From Acanthosoma haemorrhoidale (Eukaryota; Arthropoda; Insecta; Hemiptera; Acanthosomatidae): DNA of 64,000 nt. Shown here piece by piece: positions 12,400-22,479 of the stretch (positions are counted from its first letter, which is position 1; every line of letters starts with the position of its first letter). Below the pieces are notes generated by a model, which was not told where the DNA came from, did not search any database, and was given only the letters and a program-made list of their open reading frames with translations. Location of the stretch: positions 50,241,239-50,305,238 of the forward strand of contig OV884012.1 of assembly GCA_930367205.1 (NCBI GenBank), given 5' to 3'. Both the position numbers and the translations under genes were made by a program.

Positions 12400-13560
12400 A
12401 AAAACAAGGTCTCTAGAGCCAACTCCGACACCATCGCCTGTTAAGCGAAAACCAAGACGTTCAAATAGGAACGTACAAATAAAAACATTTCCTATCCTCT
12501 GCAGCTAGCTCGATGGAAGAGATACATCCACAGGCCTCAGCTAAAGAAGGAATTGTCGAAGAGTCCCCTATTCACGCCTAATAACACTTGATTAATAATA
12601 AGACCACCTTTAAGGCGTTGAAAAATATCCAAGCAGATGCCCTAGACACCTACACAGCCCAAGCCGCCTGCGATATTCGTCCGTAATATAAATAATTTTA
12701 AATTGCTCAAATGCGTAAAATAGTAGGTACGGGAAAATACATACCGGGCCATTATCAAATATAAGGAAGAAACCAATGCCGAATTCCATACATGCCAACT
12801 AAAACAAGAACGATCATTACGAGTAGTGACCAGAAACCTACATCTGACCACACCAGCTGATGAAATTAAAAACGAACTCTCATCTCTTGAATTCAAAGTT
12901 CGCCAAATAAAGAACGTGTTACGCGAGAATAGGCAACAAGATGAATCAATCCAAACGGCCTTACCATTGTTCTTCGTAGATCTCGAGCGAACACCTGGAA
13001 TGGAGAAGATATACGATTTACCACACCTGTATTACACTAGAATACAGGTCGAAAACAAGTATCCCAGCGGATATAGCGATATAGCGACATCGCCTAGTGC
13101 CACAACTGTCAGGCATATGGGCACACACAATCGTACTGCCACCACCCACCCTCCCAGGTGTGTAAGATGCAGTGGGCAGCACGAAAGTGAATTGTGCCAG
13201 AAGCACCTGAAATCGCCTAAAGTTTGCGTGCTGTGCCAGCAAGGCCATCCGGCCAACTGCAAGGGTTGCGACGCTTATAAAATCATTAAGTCCAGGAGCG
13301 AACTACGTTGTCGGCCAGAAGAAGAGAAGCCAGCCACTGGTAGAAGCGCCCCAGCCAGACATTTTAGGCCTTTTGTCACTTTTACTGATGCAGTTTGGAA
13401 CAAAGAGCGGTCACAGGCACCGCTCACTCCCTGTCCGAAAGTTCATCTTCCCCAGCATTCCGTTCATCCCAGCAAAATCAATCCCATCCTCAACCACACA
13501 TTTCACATATTCCTCCACCTTCAACTTCTTCGGGTCTCACTATTCTATTAACCTCATTCT
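12400..13560 (+). pseudogene. LINE-A ORF1, gag-like RNA-binding protein (broken)
   Basis: The best open part is 12826-13551. It begins in the block TRNLHLTTPADEIKNELS, typical of the PRE_C2HC region of arthropod Jockey ORF1, followed by LPLFFVDLER and then zinc knuckles (CVRCSGQHESELC, CVLCQQGHPANCKGC). A first knuckle, C-X2-C-X4-H-X4-C, is present at 13098-13139 but in another frame, so one indel before it and one after it displaced it. Further upstream (12640-12820) the expected PAIFV-type and LKQERSLRV segments can be read only by switching frames. ORF1 proteins bind element RNA in an RNP. This copy cannot make one. Confidence 0.85.
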
Positions 13561-13649
13561 TTACAGAGTTCAGAACCCTAATTACCCCACTCACTTCCCT
13601 TCTTACAGATCTTGTCTCCTACCTTATCCCCGTTAAACAAAATCCGTAA

Positions 13650-14563
13650 GTGGATTCTTCCGACTCCTTATCCATTCTCCTTTGGAATGTGAATGGTGTT
13701 CGCACCCACACTAACGAACTGACAGCACTACTCCACGACAAGAAGATCGACGTAGCTTTCATTACTGAAACAAGACTTACGAGTAAACGACTTTTTACAG
13801 TTCGACAGTACCAGACTTATCGAACTGACCACCCAGATAGAAGAGCACATGCAGGCACCGCTGTCATTGTCTATAACTCCAGTTCTCATCAGACAGTTCC
13901 TTTGGTAGCACACGAGTTCCTTCAGTCCAATGCAGTGTCAATCAGTACTTTCACTTTCCCCTAACTCTGGCATCAGTGTACTGCCCTCCCGATAAATCCA
14001 TTTTTGATTCCCAATTCATCTCGTTTCTAAACTCCATCGGGCATCGTTTCCTTGGGGGTGGGGACTTTAACGCAAAGCATCAACATTGGGGCTCAAGATC
14101 AACAAATACACGAGGACGTGCTTTGCTGTCTGCACTCACACGGAAACATTGCTCCACTATCTCTCCTGACGCAGCCACCAATTGGCCATCAGATCCCATC
14201 CGAAATCCAGATCTCCTAGACTTTTTCTTCTACAATAGTTTAGGAACACAAAACTATTCCCTCACGCGCCTCGACGACCTTTCCTCCGATCATAGTCCTG
14301 TGATCCTTACCATTTCCCTAAGACCTATCCACAAACTGTCTCCTCCTTCATTTATCAGGGGCCCAGTTCATTGGAACTACTTCCGCCAGATTCTTACAGA
14401 CTCTGTAGACCTCAAAGTACCTCTGAAAACATCCCAAGACCTAGATGATGCAGTGCATTCCTTTACTACTCTGATTCAGAGGTCGGCCTGGAAGGCGTCG
14501 TCACCCCACCGTCATCTAAAAATCACAATCAAAATCCTTTACCTCAGTATCTCAAAGACCTAA
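13650..14563 (+). pseudogene. LINE-A ORF2 N-terminus: APE-type endonuclease (frameshifted)
   Basis: The open frame from 13650 shows LLWNVNGVRTH and FITETRL, the first conserved blocks of the apurinic-like endonuclease that nicks target DNA. A stop at 13962-13964 and a shift to the next frame interrupt it. From 13976 the frame continues with YCPPDKS, GGGDFNAKHQHWGSR, LLDFF and DLSSDHSPVIL, the catalytic core with the DFN, D and SDH motifs. Length and order match a complete endonuclease domain. The 13650 start is the frame's left limit (a GTG), not a proven initiator. The shift between the two blocks inactivates the protein. Confidence 0.9.
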
Positions 14564-16260
14564 TCCAATCCAAACGCCACTCTAGAGCATTGTGGCAAAG
14601 ATCCCGAGATCCTGCTGATCGTCGCTCATACAATCAGTACTGCAGGTTAGTAAAGCGGCTATTGGCATCGTTCCGATTCTTTTAGTTCCTATCTCTGCTC
14701 TCTGTCTACCAGGGATAACTCCTTGTGGAATCTAACTAGGAAATTCCTAAAATATCATTCTGTTTCACACCCACTCCGTCGTGATAATGGGTCCTGGGTG
14801 GCTTCCGATAGCGAGAGGGTGGAAGAATTCGCACTCCATCTTTCCCGTACTTTCACTCCTCACCTTACTCCTCAAAACAATACTCATCGCCTAACTGTTG
14901 AATATTTCCTCACTTCACCTATCCCTCTCTCACTTCTATCAACAGCTGTTAACCCATCTGAGATCAAATATCTTCTGAAAAAATGACCTCACCGAAAATC
15001 TCCAGGATATGATCTCCTAACTCCTTGAATCCTCTAACAACTTCCTCCTATAGCCATAATCTTCCTAACCTACATTTATAATTGCATTATCCGAACAACG
15101 CATGTTTCTCTCCTCTGGAAACACTCCATTACAGTCCTATTCGCCAAACCCGGTAAAACACCCAATGATGCCTCATCTTACCGTCCAATTAGCCTACTTC
15201 CTATCCTCTCAAAAATATTTGAAAAACTCCTATTAAAACGTCTACTTCCTATTGTTGAATCCACAAACCTTTTTCCTACACACCAGTTTGGTTTCCGTCA
15301 ATGACATTCCACAGCTCAACAAGGCCTTCGCGTTGTTGATCACATCTCCTAAGCTCTTGAATCCAAACAGTATTACACTGCTGCAATTCTTGATATAGCT
15401 CAAGCTTTTGACAGGGTTTGCTCTTTAATCTCAAAAGATATTTACCACAGACCCTTTTCCTAATCCTACAGTCCTACCTTTCAAACCGCTTCTTCCAAGT
15501 CCGTTGTGGTTTAGAATATTCTAACTACCATCCCATAAAAAACGGAGTGCCACAGGGCAGTGTACTGGGTCCTCTATCACCCTCTATAACCTATACACCG
15601 CTGATGTCCCCTCTACCCCCAATACCTTCTTAATCACATTTGCAGACACTGCAGTCTTGTCGTCCTACCCAGACCCCGATATAGCATCCCATAACCTTTA
15701 TAAACACCTTGATGAGATCGAGTATTGGTGCAACCAATGGCGGATTAATTTTAATAAAGCAAATTGTTCCTACATCACCTTCATCCTCTGCCGGAAGTCT
15801 TTTCCACTAGTTGCTTTTAATTCCATTCCTCTCCCTGTAATCGAGTTAGTACGGTACTTAGGCTACCATCTCGAGAAAAGGCTGACCTTGGACCCATATA
15901 CGAGGCTAAAAAGACAAGAACTAAACAGACGCTTTGGACAACTGTACAGACTACTTCTAAGGACATCCCATCTCTCAAAAGAAAACAAATTACTAATCTA
16001 CAAAGTTATACTTAAGCCAATCTGGACATACGGAAAATGAGCTATGGGGGCCAGCTAAAAACTCGAACATCAAGCGTATCCAATCCTTTCAATCAAAAGT
16101 CCCGAGAACAATAGTAAATGCCCCTGATTACTTCAGCAACAAAACCCTTCATAACGATCTTAATATACCTTACATTGTCGAACTCATCTCTTCCAAGTTC
16201 ATGAAATTCCATAATTACCGGTCCAACCAGCCTAATCCCCTAGCACAGATCCACCATTAA
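14564..16260 (+). pseudogene. LINE-A ORF2 reverse transcriptase (multiply broken)
   Basis: After a linker (LWNLTRKFLKYHS at about 14723), RT motifs appear in order but in different frames: YRPISLLPILSKIFEKLL (~15178), FGFRQ (~15291), LDIAQAFDRV (~15393), GVPQGSVLGP (~15544), then the catalytic box at 15639-15650. There the expected FADD reads FAD-T: one aspartate codon is missing compared with FADDT at 34982-34996. The thumb region runs to 16040 (RLKRQELNRRFGQLYRLLL), shifts frame at a GGAAAATGAG site and continues to 16260. Several stops lie between these blocks. RT is established for the family; this copy is inactive. Confidence 0.9.
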
Positions 16261-16294
16261 TCCCTATCATCCTCCTCGGAAACTGGCAGTGGCC

Positions 16295-16617
16295 AGTACA
16301 ACGAGGTAAAAGGTTAGTAGATCCTGTCTTACGTCTAAGCGGGAAGAGAGAGTGTGACTGAGTGAGGATGGGTAAAATCTGGGGAATGTTTATATAGGGA
16401 GAAATGGATCCAGCTTCCTCAGTGGGGCGTGGGGAAACATAGGTGGATGTTGCCTCAGCCGGTGGTCGTCATCTGGGCCATTGCTTAGGGAAGGAAGAAT
16501 TAGCGTTGTCATACCAAGGCCCCGGTCAGTGATAAATGAGGGTTGCCTCATCTGGTTAAGTGTCATCTGGGCTACCGCTGCGCTAGCTGCTGACGTAATT
16601 TGTTGGCTTTAGTAACT
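16295..16617 (-). repeat. Gypsy 3' LTR (about 323 bp)
   Basis: On the minus strand it begins AGTTACTAAAGCC directly after a polypurine tract and ends CCTCGTTGTACT, giving AGT...ACT termini as in errantivirus LTRs. It contains a TATA box (CCCTATATAAAC; TATATA at 16391-16396) and, ~30 nt downstream, CACTCAGTCACA, a plausible initiator. No second LTR copy is visible in the window, so the boundaries rest on the PPT, the termini and the junction with LINE-A. Confidence 0.72.
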
Positions 16618-16632
16618 CCTCCCATCTTCAAC
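16618..16632 (-). promoter_or_regulatory. Polypurine tract of the Gypsy element
   Basis: On the minus strand GTTGAAGATGGGAGG lies immediately before the LTR start. It matches the expected plus-strand primer position and purine content, and fixes the inner LTR edge. Confidence 0.7.
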
Positions 16633-16644
16633 ATTCTTGTTTCA

Positions 16645-17290
16645 TCAAGAAGTAGGCACATATGGAGCATTTATGTTATGTCTGAGGCCGGCAAAGTTCA
16701 CTGGTGGAAAGATTTGTTTGGTGGAAGCTGGTGAGGAAGCTAAAGTAGGGTTATAGGTGATAATAGGGGGTGGAATACAAGTGGTTTTGGGATCACAGAG
16801 TTACAATAATGTTAGTATTTCTAAAGTACCTATAATACTACAAACTATAAAATATATGGAACTATTATTAGTGTTAGTAATAGGGTTTAACATAATTTGG
16901 GTTAGGACAGTAATATTTATTAATAAGATAATTACAATTAATATTATAAGTATTATCATTTTTCCTAATTACTATAGTTTTTCTTATATTAATAGAACTA
17001 TAGTTTATTATTATAAGAGCAATGAGGTTGTTAGATTGGGTTCTGCCAGTGCCAGGTCTACAAATGTATGAAGTATTTCCTCATGCGTACTAAAATTTTG
17101 CTCATAACCCATAATATCTCTGTTTGTCAAGAAGCTAACGTTACATTTTCGTGTATGTCATGTAGTATTTGAGACATAAGGGAAGAATGTGTTCCTGGTT
17201 CCTAGTTTAAACAGTTCTAATGTTAGTGTCAGGTCAGTTATTTTCAGTGAAGTAATTGCAGTCCATAGAATTGCTTGTATCAACTGTGCT
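16645..17290 (-). pseudogene. env remnant of the Gypsy element (broken)
   Basis: Between integrase and the PPT, the minus strand carries a coding-like relic in the right place for an errantivirus envelope gene. From about 16959 a strongly hydrophobic Ile/Leu-rich segment of ~20 residues fits a transmembrane anchor. In the same frame there is a stop at 16801-16803, then a Pro/Ser/Thr-rich tail of about 50 codons ending at 16645. Upstream (17290-17040) shorter, frame-shifted segments look like ectodomain remains. The total is well under half the usual env length, so the N-terminal part is deleted. Family Env proteins mediate membrane fusion; nothing functional remains here. Confidence 0.6.
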
Positions 17291-17296
17291 TGGGCC

Positions 17297-18470
17297 CTAA
17301 TTGTTATCTGGAACATATTTTCGGTGAGTCAGATGTTTCTTACGAGGTCTTTTTAATTTGTTTACATGTAGTCGCCTAATAGTTTGTCCTTTTGTAAGAC
17401 AAAGACATACAAGGTATGTAACAACCGGCTTGATTTGTTTGTATTTTTCGTTCTGTTTTGCGGTTCTTGGGTTAGTGCGCATGTATTGTGGTTCATCAAT
17501 GTCTACTGTGGGGGAATTGTAATTTCTGGGGGATCTTCTCAATTTTTATTTAATTTTTGTGTTCGTTCTTCTTTCTCTTTTTCTGTTGTTTGCTTTATAA
17601 TTTCGTGGAATTTTTTTTTTTCATCATGATATTGTTGTACGAATTGTTCAGTGATATTCTCGTCTATATGGGAGTCATGTTTGATTATCCCGAATGTTAT
17701 TTCGTCTGGAGTCAATTTTAGTGTACTGCTGGTGTATTGTTGTAAGATATTATAGCCAGTCTTAACCTGTTCTCGAGTGAATCATTCGTTATTTTTTGTC
17801 TTTTTGCAGTACGTAATATTTCGATTAGTGTCGATTGTTGTCTGTTTAATAATCCCAATGAGTTAGAGTTTTTAAGGGTGATATAGTAAGGGATTATGTC
17901 GTTAGTTTGTAAGAATTATTGTACTAATGCGTTCTTGTATTCTCTGCCCTTATCCATTTTTATTATTGTTGGATAATGTTCAATGTATCGCTTGAATACT
18001 TCGCAAATCTTTGTAATTGTCTCGTGTGGTATAAGTCTAGCAAAGGTTCTTTTGGAAAATGTGTCTACTAAGGTTAAGGAGTGTGTCTGCCATTAATTCT
18101 TCGAATGGTATGTTAGGTGTCGGTGTAATCATGAACTTTGTTTTTTCGGTCTGCGTTCGTACTTGGTCTTTTGGCATATTACACATTGGTTTATGTAGCC
18201 ATTGATACTTTCTTTCATACGGGGAAGTAGTGTGTTTTTCTGTTTGCTGTAAGTTTCGAGAGTTCCTCGGTGTGCAGTTTTTCCAGTTTGATAATTGGTT
18301 ATTAGTTCTAATTGTTCTTCTTTGTTTTCTATGTCCTTTGCTATGCTTTTATATCTTTTTAATTTTACGGTTGGGTAATTGTCTTGTATTGTTTGGGATA
18401 TTATCTCGAATGTCTTGTTACACCAATTATTCAATATGGGTAAGTGTGAGTCACAGTAGGTTCCATAAGT
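17297..18470 (-). pseudogene. Gypsy integrase (broken)
   Basis: The N-terminal zinc-binding region is at 18434-18129: H..RG..ET..K...P.M followed by QCVICQKTKYERR, the HHCC pattern of Gypsy integrases. The central region (about 18100-17640) reads in shifted frames and includes pieces such as TFSKRTFARLIPHETI and DKGREYKNALVQ, with stops. The C-terminal block is at 17542-17297 and includes QTIRRLHVNKLKRPRK, the basic end seen in 17.6/297-type elements. Integrase inserts the cDNA into the genome. Multiple stops and shifts make this copy dead. Confidence 0.8.
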
Positions 18471-18542
18471 TGTTTTTGGTTGTAGGATTTGCTAAAACAT
18501 GCCTTGTATGTCCAGTTGGTTTTGTATAGTCAGTTCATGTTT

Positions 18543-18900
18543 TTATTTCCCAGATGGTTTTGAGAAGTTGATTGTTTTTTTCCCTTTTTTGGTGACTATT
18601 TTGTGCTTCTCTATATTTACTATTTTTTTGTCATTTACCATCCAAATTTGATCATTCGAAGATTTTTGTGAATGTATTGTTGCTCCGCAAGTACTTATCT
18701 GGTCATTTTCTGTGGGTATGAATTCCATTTGTTCATCAGTATTTTGTGTTTGTGTTATTTTTGTCACCATTGCTTCTAATTCAGTTATTAATGCGTTGTA
18801 GTCCGGATTGTTTTCTGTTTGTATAGGTTCTGTTTCCTCGAAATCTTCTATTTCACTGTCAACGTGATTTATCTGATTTAAATGTTCGTGTTGTCTTGAT
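18543..18900 (-). pseudogene. Gypsy pol linker between RNase H and integrase
   Basis: An open segment at 18770-18543 is polar and charged (Gln, Thr, Lys rich) and continues the RNase H C-terminal frame that ends GNTNFIADLLSRQHEHLNQ near 18880. This region is poorly conserved within the family; it is identified by position only. Confidence 0.6.
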
Positions 18901-19440
18901 AGTAAGTCCGCTATAAAGTTTGTGTTTCCTGATATGTGTTCTACGCCAAATTCAAATTCGTTAAGTTTCCATCTGTATTATTATTGCCTTATAAAAGGCA
19001 GATTGTAATTATTGTACAGTAAAGATTGTTGATACACTAAGATTCCATATCCATTTCATAATACGGGTGATAGTATTTTTCATTGTAAAAATCCATTTTA
19101 GTGGTCTGTGGTCGGTCTGTAGTAAGAATCGTGAACTGTATAAGTATGGTTTGAAATGTTGAGTTGACCATACTACTGCTAGAAGTTCATTTTCAATAGT
19201 GGAGTAATTTAGTTCAGGAGGTTGTAAGACTCTTGAAGAAAAAGCTACGGGATGGTTTACTCCGTCTTTGTCCTTTTGTGAGAGTACAGATCCAGATAGC
19301 TATGGCTTTGTCACTAGCGTCTGTTGTTAAGGTAAAAGATTTGTTCCAGTCTGGGTATAAGAGTATTGGGGCGTTTGTCATTAATGTTTTTATTTCGTCA
19401 CATGCCTGTTTTATTTGTGGGGTATCATAACAGTTTTCTC
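18900..19440 (-). pseudogene. Gypsy RNase H domain, frameshifted and split by a LINE-A insertion
   Basis: On the minus strand TLTTDASDKAI (about 19320) opens the RNase H domain. NYSTIENELLAVVWS (~19200), LKWIFTMKN (~19100) and, beyond the insertion, RWKLNEFEFGVEHISGN and IADLLSRQ complete it. A frameshift lies near 19290 and another near 19110 (around TDH/LKW). The block is interrupted at 19037-18975 by the foreign 63 bp described separately; the flanking 13-bp repeats are an imperfect target-site duplication. RNase H removes template RNA during reverse transcription. Confidence 0.82.
18962..19050 (+). mobile_element. 63-bp LINE-A 3' end nested in Gypsy, with target duplication
   Basis: The insert 18975-19037 contains ATTGCCTTATAAAAGGCAGA and ATTGTAATTATTGTACAGTA, which match the LINE-A 3' terminus at 35937-35980. 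It is bounded by TAAGTTTCCATCT (18962-18974) and TAAGATTCCATAT (19038-19050), the same 13 bp with two differences. Removing the insert plus one repeat restores the Gypsy RNase H reading (MKW then RWKL). This dates the LINE-A insertion after the Gypsy insertion. Confidence 0.85.
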
Positions 19441-19455
19441 ATTTTTTGGATAAGG

Positions 19456-20241
19456 TTAGTTTGTAATGGCTTCTATTTTTTTGTCATTAGTTTTTAGTCC
19501 TTGAGGTGTCACAATATGCCCTAAAAATGGTAATTCTGTCTGAAAAAATTCTGTTTTGTCTAGTTGAATTGATAAGTCGTGTTCTTTCAGTTTCCTAAAT
19601 ACGTTTTCTAAATGTTCGAGATGGTCGTCTATTTTGTGTGAGTAAATGATGATGTCATCTACATATACCATGGTGTTGGGTATATTTGCAATCATCATAT
19701 TCATTACACGTTGGAAAGTTGGGGGTGCGTTGCATAGTCCGTAAGGCATTCTGAGGTACTCGTAATGTCCGTTTTCTGTACTGAAAGCAGTTTTTGCTAT
19801 TGAGTCTGGATCCATTTCGATTTGGTGGAATCCTGAAGATAAGTCAATAGTCGAAAATATTTTTGCTTTTTGTAGTTTTTTCAGTAAGTCTTCTATGTTC
19901 GGTAGGGGGTATTTGTCTTTTATTGTCATTTCGTTTAGTTTCCTGTAGTCAATTACCATTCGTACACCTGACGCGTCCGGTTTCTTAGGAACAATCCATA
20001 CAGGTGAATTGTATGGAGAGTTACTCTTCCGTATAATGTTGTTCTTTAATAATGTCTCGACTTCGTCATGTATTTGTTTTTGGAATTGTACTGGGTATCT
20101 GTATTTTCTGGTGTAGCAAGGATTGTTATTAGTCGTATTAATTTTGTGTTTTATCAAGTTTGTCGATATTAGTTTTTCTTGGTCTGTCTTTATTATTTCG
20201 CCATATTGGCTAATTAAATTTACTAGTTTATTCGTTGTCAA
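19456..20241 (-). CDS. pol: Gypsy reverse transcriptase domain (open, part of dead pol)
   Basis: A 261-codon open segment covering nearly the whole RT core. In order: YNSPVWIVPKKPDASGVRMV with IDYRKLN, then DKYPLPNIEDLL, STIDLSSGFHQIEMD (first catalytic Asp), EYLRMPYGLCNAPPTFQRVM, YVDDIIIYS (the YxDD box, intact) and LPFLGHIVTPQG. This is classic Gypsy RT, closest in style to insect 17.6/297/errantiviral pol. It would be part of a polyprotein, so the first codon is not a true start. The neighbouring protease, RNase H and integrase regions are broken, so the domain is intact but orphaned. Confidence 0.92.
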   Translation of the reverse strand: MTTNKLVNLISQYGEIIKTDQEKLISTNLIKHKINTTNNNPCYTRKYRYPVQFQKQIHDEVETLLKNNIIRKSNSPYNSPVWIVPKKPDASGVRMVIDYRKLNEMTIKDKYPLPNIEDLLKKLQKAKIFSTIDLSSGFHQIEMDPDSIAKTAFSTENGHYEYLRMPYGLCNAPPTFQRVMNMMIANIPNTMVYVDDIIIYSHKIDDHLEHLENVFRKLKEHDLSIQLDKTEFFQTELPFLGHIVTPQGLKTNDKKIEAITN

Positions 20242-20400
20242 TGTGTTCAGTTCTGAATAATGTTTTTATAGTTTGTCTCTCATCAATATAGTTATTTTGT
20301 CTCCTTTATTTATAATGTATTTGGTTGATTTGTTTTCCGATCGTTTTTCCGTTTCATTTTCCGAGTTATTTCTGTTTTATTTCCTGAATTATTTTCTGTT

Positions 20401-20700
20401 TTATTTAAGTAGGATATCATATTTTTCACTGAACAGGAATATTAAAAATTTTATTTTTGTATGGACTCCTAGTAAAGGCTCGAGATTTACTATTGCACTT
20501 TGTGTGCCCTCGGCTTTCTCTGTGGGAGTTTTCATAACAAAACCTTCCAAAATAATTTGACTTCCTTCGGGTAAAGATGTTGGGGTAATATAATTTTTTG
20601 TTGCTCTAGTGTCAAGTAACCATAGTCTTCCCGTTTTGTCTTTGAGTTTAGGTAAGTTATTTGTGTGGTTTAGTTCGTATACGGGTCTGGCGGACCGCAA
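20401..20700 (-). pseudogene. Gypsy aspartic protease with altered active site
   Basis: A 99-codon minus-strand segment immediately upstream of RT contains LWLLDTRATKNYITP. The retroviral-type protease active site is normally DTGA; here Gly is Arg (AGA at 20605-20607), which would abolish activity. Downstream it reads LLGVHTKIKF and runs towards the RT with a break between 20400 and 20241. The protease would mature the Gag-Pol polyprotein. Confidence 0.75.
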
Positions 20701-20967
20701 TTGCTCGGACCTGGCTCTAAAAAATGGTCTTGTCTGGTTTCTAATCGTTGTAGTCTTTCCGTTAGTTGTCTAATTTGTTCATCTTTGTCTGTTTCAGTAT
20801 GGTGAAAACTGTTCTCATTGAGACAGTTTGGTTTTCTGCTTGTTGGTCTGTTTGTCTAGTTTGTTGTCTAGTTGTTCGGTTGAAGTACTGTCTTTGTTCA
20901 TGTGGTTTCCATGACTAGTTGTGTCATTCGTTACTGTCTCTGTTATAATTAGGTTGAAGTTGAGTGC
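20700..20967 (-). pseudogene. gag C-terminal remnant of the Gypsy element
   Basis: The minus strand gives Asn/Gln/Thr-rich, frame-interrupted coding-like sequence (NRTTRQQTRQTDQQAENQT near 20850). It sits at the gag-pol boundary position. Beyond about 20967 the sequence becomes ordinary AT-rich DNA, marking the truncation. Confidence 0.5.
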
Positions 20968-22479
20968 ATTTAACAATAAACAAAGGTTTGGTTTACATAG
21001 TAATGTTGGTCTGTAAAACTACGCGTTTTTATGCAATGCAGAAATTAATACAACTTCGAATGTTTATATGCAGAGTTTTTTTAAGTATAAAAAGTTACTT
21101 CACAATCATGACCAGCAATGTTTTTAGTTTATTAATTAATCGGTAATATCGGTAATATTAATTAATAAGTAATTAAACTTGTAGAACATCTGTAAGGTGA
21201 TAATAATAAGTATTGTACATTGCAATGCAACGATTCCACTGAGGTATTTATTTATTACCTTTGACCGCCTTTCAATGGAGAAAACCACCCAGTCTATTAT
21301 ATAAATGAAATCTTATGCCGAAGCGTAATGACCACGGACGCTGTTAGATTTAATTAATAAAGCAGCCTTACTCGAGGCAGCAATTTAGGAAATGAAATCC
21401 GAATATTGATTTAGTTTTTGCGATAAACTTGATCTCCCGTCACAATTCAAACTGCATAGTCCGTGTTGAGAAAGACTGGCAGGCGCGATTGTACCTATCT
21501 GTTATTGACAGGCATTTGGATTTAAAATTAAAATCTTCATTCAGTTTTCCCATTCGTATTAGTTGTATTCACAACAAATTCAGTTATCTGTAGCTCAAAT
21601 CGAAATAAAAAATTCTTTATAAAATTTAAAAGGTTAATATTAATACAGTAGGGATATACATAATAATTAATGGAAGAATCAAATATATATATTGACATCA
21701 TTAAATAATTAATTTTCCATATGTGCCGTTTAGTGGTATATTTGACACCCTTTCTCAACCAAACACTAATATATTAGTGGAACAAATTGTCTGCTCACTA
21801 GTTTAATTAATAGAAAAAGCTTTATACTGCAACAAGGACCCCCTTCTGCATTTTCAATCATAAAGGAGAAAACTGAAAATTAAATTAGTGCTGATTATTA
21901 GCAATAGAAATTGTTGATTTTCACCCTAAAATTTACGTTTTCCCATATACTAGTCTACCTTTTGAAATAGATTTTTTTCTGATATTTATTATAAGCATTA
22001 TGTTGTAGCTGGAGCTGCAAATGCATAATTTTAGTTTAATTATGTCTTCCTCTTATTTTTGGTTTCCTTCCTTCATTCCAAAATTTAAATGATCCTTTTT
22101 TCATGATTAGAAATTTTCGTTTAGCTCAATATTAAAAGTTTGTTTTCACTTTTCTGGGTCCTAGTAAATCTTGCTAATTCTTTCATATATTATCATTTAC
22201 CAAAGAAACCACGTAAGCTACCTCTCTAGTTACAATTTTTTTCATAAATATAGGCATATTTGACATTTTAATTAAACCATAAATTATGCTTTCTGGATAA
22301 CTTCTGATGTGCAAGGAAGGATTGAATCCAAGTCTTTATCGTCGTGAATTTTTTACCAATTCGAAAGCAGTACCTCATTTGCAAGAAGGCTCGCTTTCAG
22401 TTCGCTTTTAAAACTGCTGTATTTCTTGCATATTTATTAGTATAAACGATATCAGCAGTAGAATATATAGGTTGAGTTG
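20968..22479. other. AT-rich DNA, nothing recognised
   Basis: No continuation of the Gypsy element and no LTR. A small tandem CGGTAATAT occurs at 21141-21157. No gene seen. Confidence 0.4.

Larger units (their letters stand above)
12400..16294 (+). mobile_element. LINE-A (Jockey clade), near full-length but decayed and 3'-truncated
   Basis: Two ORFs in the usual Jockey order: a gag-like ORF1 (about 12400-13560) and an endonuclease-RT ORF2 (13650-16260). The RT half matches the second copy at 34493-35998 closely. Similarity stops at GGCAGTGGCC (16285-16294), exactly where the LTR of a Gypsy element begins, so the 3' UTR and tail are missing. ORF1 and ORF2 carry many frameshifts and stops; this is an old, immobile copy. 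The 5' boundary is uncertain because ORF1 is badly eroded upstream of 12700. Confidence 0.88.
16295..20967 (-). mobile_element. Gypsy-type (errantivirus-like) LTR retrotransposon, 5'-truncated
   Basis: Reading from right to left on the minus strand: gag C-terminal scrap (20967-20700), protease (20700-20401), RT (20241-19456), RNase H (19440-18900), linker and integrase (18780-17297), env remnant (about 17290-16645), polypurine tract (16632-16618), 3' LTR (16617-16295). The presence of env, and an LTR starting AGT and ending ACT, point to the insect Gypsy/errantivirus lineage. The 5' LTR and most of gag are absent beyond 20967. A short LINE-A 3' end is inserted in the RNase H region. The left LTR edge directly abuts LINE-A sequence, so the Gypsy element probably landed in the LINE, and a later deletion removed the other junction. 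Confidence 0.88.

Noticed and set aside
12610..13262. Minus-strand ORFs of 62-84 codons
   Set aside because: Shadows of the LINE-A ORF1 on the opposite strand.
16757..17071. 104-codon plus-strand hydrophobic ORF
   Set aside because: Antisense to the Gypsy env remnant; hydrophobicity comes from AT-rich sequence on both strands.
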